Below are positions 61,926-64,000 of a stretch of DNA of 64,000 nucleotides, in pieces. Source of the DNA: Microlunatus sp. Gsoil 973. Its GTDB lineage: Bacteria; Actinomycetota; Actinomycetes; Propionibacteriales; Propionibacteriaceae. How positions within the stretch are numbered: the stretch's first letter is position 1; every line of letters starts with the position of its first letter. The translations under genes and the position numbers were made by a program. The notes below the pieces were generated by a model. It searched no databases. It saw nothing but the letters and a program-made list of their open reading frames with translations, and was not told where the DNA came from. The stretch lies in NCBI RefSeq assembly GCF_009707365.1, contig NZ_CP046122.1:3472001-3536000 (forward strand), written 5' to 3'.

Positions 61926-62906
61926 ATGACGATCAGATCTGTGCACCTCACCCGGCGAGAGGCTCGGGTCCGGGCCGGCGAGTCCGCGGCGACCAACCAG
62001 CGACCGGCACGGCACGGCTGGAAGAAGAAGACCACCTGGATCTGGCTGTTCCTGTTGCCGACCGTCGTCCTCTACGGCATCTACACGATCTATCCGATCA
62101 TCGCCAGTTACTGGTATTCGCTGGTCGAGTGGAACGGCTTCGACGAGAACCAGACCTTCGTCGGGATCAGCAACTACCGCGAGGTCTTCGCCGATCCGCT
62201 GTTCTGGAACTCGTTCAAGGTCACGCTGCTCTTCATGGTGTTCGTGGTCCCGGCGCGCGTACTGCTCAGCCTGCTGATGGCGATGGTGCTCAATTCGCCG
62301 AAGCTGCCACTGATCGGCGTGCTCAGGTCGGCGTTCTTCATCCCGGTGGTCACCACCACCGCGATCATCGGTGTGGTCATGCGGTTCATCCTCGATCCGG
62401 CGAGCGGACCGATCAATTCGATCCTGCTCAGGCTGGGCAGCGGCGGTATCGACTTCCTGGGTGATCCGCATTGGGCATTGCCGACCGCGGCGGTGCTCTA
62501 CGTCTGGAAGTTCTTCGGCGTGACCATGATCTACTGGCTGGCCGCGTTGCAGACCATCCCGTACGAGCTCAACGAGGCGGCGCGGATCGACGGTGCCGGC
62601 ACCGGGAAGATCTTCCGATACATCACGGTGCCGATGCTCAAGCCGTTCCTGATCATCATCACCGTGCTGACGATCGAGGAGACCTTCCACAACTTCGATC
62701 TGATGTACACCCTGACCGGGGGTGGGCCGTACTTCCACACCGAGATCATCGAGATCTACATCTACCGCTGGGCCTTCGCCGCAGCGATCCCGCAGCTCGG
62801 GCACGCCTCCGCCGCGGCCGTCGTCTTCGGCCTGTTGGTCGCTGTCGTCGGAGCGATCCAGCTGTGGGCCGTGTACGCGACCCGTCGGAGAGGAGCCGGG
62901 CGATGA
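61926..62906 (+). CDS. Sugar ABC transporter permease, MalF/UgpA-like
   Basis: Product of 326 residues from ATG 61926. A basic N-terminal segment is followed by six transmembrane helices and the EAA loop, ALQTIPYELNEAARIDGAGTGKIFRYITVPMLKP (binds the ATPase). It works with the downstream permease and binding protein to import oligosaccharides, probably xylo-oligomers given the xylosidase in the same locus. A four-base overlap (ATGA) joins it to the next gene. No ATPase gene is present here; the shared MsiK-type ATPase common in actinobacteria could serve. Confidence 0.93.
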   Translation: MTIRSVHLTRREARVRAGESAATNQRPARHGWKKKTTWIWLFLLPTVVLYGIYTIYPIIASYWYSLVEWNGFDENQTFVGISNYREVFADPLFWNSFKVTLLFMVFVVPARVLLSLLMAMVLNSPKLPLIGVLRSAFFIPVVTTTAIIGVVMRFILDPASGPINSILLRLGSGGIDFLGDPHWALPTAAVLYVWKFFGVTMIYWLAALQTIPYELNEAARIDGAGTGKIFRYITVPMLKPFLIIITVLTIEETFHNFDLMYTLTGGGPYFHTEIIEIYIYRWAFAAAIPQLGHASAAAVVFGLLVAVVGAIQLWAVYATRRRGAGR

Positions 62907-63784
62907 CCGCTCAACTGACCGCGCCGGCAGGTGCACAGACCGATCGGCAGCGTCGCGTCCTGCGCCGGCTGCCCTGGTGGATCGCCACCGTGTTCCTGAT
63001 CGGCGCCGCCCTGATCTGGATCTTTCCGTTCCTGTGGATGCTCTCCGCATCGCTGAAGAACAACATGGAGATGTTCAGCGGCGGCCTGCGGCTGTGGCCG
63101 AAGGAGTTCGTCTGGGACAACTACGCCCGCGCCTGGAACGATGCGCACTTCGGCCGGTATCTGATCAACACCATCGTCGTCACCGTGATCACCGTGGTGA
63201 TCGTCACCATCCGCTGCGCGACCGCCGGCTACGTCCTTGCCCGCTACCGTTTCCGCGGATCGCGGCTCTTCCTCGGCGTGCTGATCGCGACGCTTTTCGT
63301 GCCGACCGGCTACACGATCATCCCGGTGGTCAAGATCTCGATGCAGCTGCATCTGATCGACTCCCTCGGCGGGCTGATCCTGGCGCTCAGCGGCGGGGCG
63401 TACGTGTCCGCCATCCTGATCTATTACGGCTACTTCCGGCAGATCCCCAGGGAGCTCGAAGAGGCCGCCGTCGTTGACGGCGCCGGGTTCGCCCGGACCT
63501 TCTTCTCGGTGATGCTGCCGCTGGCCATGCCGGTCACGGCAACCGTGGCCGTGTTGACCTTCATCGCCACCTGGAACGCATTCTTCCTGCCTCTGGTCTT
63601 CACCTTCAGCCGACCCAATCTCCGCACGGTGAGTGTCGGCATGCAGGCGTTCGTCGGTGAGACGGCTACCGACTGGGCAGGTATGGCGGCGGCCGGCGTG
63701 ATCTCGATCGTGCCGGTGGTCGTCCTCTTCATCTTCCTCCAGCGCTACTTCGTCGAGGGAATCTCCGGAGCAGTCAAGTCCTAG
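62903..63784 (+). CDS. Sugar ABC transporter permease, MalG/UgpE-like
   Basis: Product of 293 residues from ATG 62903, overlapping the previous stop. Six helices and the EAA loop YFRQIPRELEEAAVVDGAGFARTFFSVMLPLAMP. It begins after a basic segment (QTDRQRRVLRRLPWW). It pairs with the MalF-type permease to form the channel. It is followed by the gene for the lipoprotein solute-binding protein. Confidence 0.94.
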   Translation: MTAQLTAPAGAQTDRQRRVLRRLPWWIATVFLIGAALIWIFPFLWMLSASLKNNMEMFSGGLRLWPKEFVWDNYARAWNDAHFGRYLINTIVVTVITVVIVTIRCATAGYVLARYRFRGSRLFLGVLIATLFVPTGYTIIPVVKISMQLHLIDSLGGLILALSGGAYVSAILIYYGYFRQIPRELEEAAVVDGAGFARTFFSVMLPLAMPVTATVAVLTFIATWNAFFLPLVFTFSRPNLRTVSVGMQAFVGETATDWAGMAAAGVISIVPVVVLFIFLQRYFVEGISGAVKS

Positions 63785-63818
63785 CAACAGCAAATGATCA
63801 TCACACGAAGGGGTGAAC

Positions 63819-64000
63819 GTGATCATGACCGGGAACACGACAAGATTGACACGGCGCGGCCTGCTCGGCGCGTCAGCACTCGCGGCAGTCGGCGTCGCCA
63901 CCGGCTGCAGCAGTTCAGACAACAAATCGAATTCGGGTGGCGCGGCCGGCAGCGTCGGCTCGCTGCAATGGTGGGACCACTTCAGCTCGTTCCAGGATCT
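63819..64000 (+). CDS. Extracellular sugar-binding lipoprotein of the ABC importer (N-terminus only)
   Basis: The open frame runs off the window after about 60 codons. GTG 63819 has AAGGGG six bases upstream; ATG 63825 is in frame too. The N-terminus has twin arginines (TRRGLLGAS), a hydrophobic stretch and the lipobox VATGC, so it is exported, perhaps by Tat, and lipid-anchored. Then comes a Ser/Asn/Gly linker and SLQWWDHFSSF, which fits a family 1 solute-binding protein. Its place after the two permeases confirms the role. Confidence 0.85.
   Translation, partial: MIMTGNTTRLTRRGLLGASALAAVGVATGCSSSDNKSNSGGAAGSVGSLQWWDHFSSFQD

Overview
This window is high-GC chromosomal DNA from an actinobacterium. 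GTG and TTG starts are frequent, and regulators of the MmyB-type XRE, LysG, FCD-GntR and GbsR classes are present. The block fhaA-fhaB-pstP-rodA-pbpA-pknB, followed by trpG, a DUF881 gene and crgA, matches the origin-proximal growth and division cluster known from mycobacteria and other Actinomycetota. The mix of genes suggests a soil or plant-associated Propionibacteriales, possibly Microlunatus-like, but that placement is inference. I see no prophage, IS element, plasmid gene or CRISPR array.

Layout. 0-17.6 kb is a housekeeping and accessory mosaic: a polyprenol-linked mannosyltransferase (cut by the window edge) with a GT2 partner, arginine deiminase, a MarR/MFS efflux pair, a glycerophosphodiesterase, the divergent lysG/lysE amino-acid export pair, a rhodanese, Fpg/Nei glycosylase, an SDR with its XRE regulator, a broken DMT transporter, aat, EcsC, a BadF-type kinase, a GDSL hydrolase and a polysaccharide pyruvyl transferase. 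17.7-20.6 kb holds two long palindromic repeats, an M20 peptidase, tRNA-Leu(CAG) and ribokinase. 20.9-33 kb is the cell-wall and division cluster. It contains only one Ser/Thr kinase (no pknA), an alkB and a sugar isomerase inserted between pknB and trpG, and a double-length crgA followed by a group of DnaA boxes. 33-41 kb has a thiolase/SDR pair, a MATE exporter, a secreted serine protease, a broken amidase and pabC. 41.5-51.8 kb has an ABC exporter with a GbsR-type regulator, a sulfatase, an NmrA-like reductase/LysR pair, an alcohol dehydrogenase, a GH43 enzyme and a TPR protein. 52-58 kb has a second broken amidase, a badly damaged phosphoesterase/PQQ-propeller gene, and a TetR/FAD-monooxygenase pair with a clear double operator. 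58.4-64 kb is a GntR-controlled sugar-use locus: GH39 beta-xylosidase, aldo/keto reductase, two sugar-ABC permeases and the start of a lipoprotein binding protein.

Three observations stand out. First, two families of long dispersed palindromes sit in gene gaps: family A at 17.7, 19.2 and 29.5 kb, and family B at 30.6 kb, with a half copy that supplies the last codons and stop of lysE. Second, there is a DnaA-box cluster beside a duplicated-domain crgA. Third, there are many single-base frameshifts (DMT transporter, pknB twice, DUF881, two amidases, phosphoesterase twice plus an in-frame TGA). Because pknB is among the casualties, and its two shifts cancel, I suspect that at least part of this is consensus-sequence error rather than gene decay.
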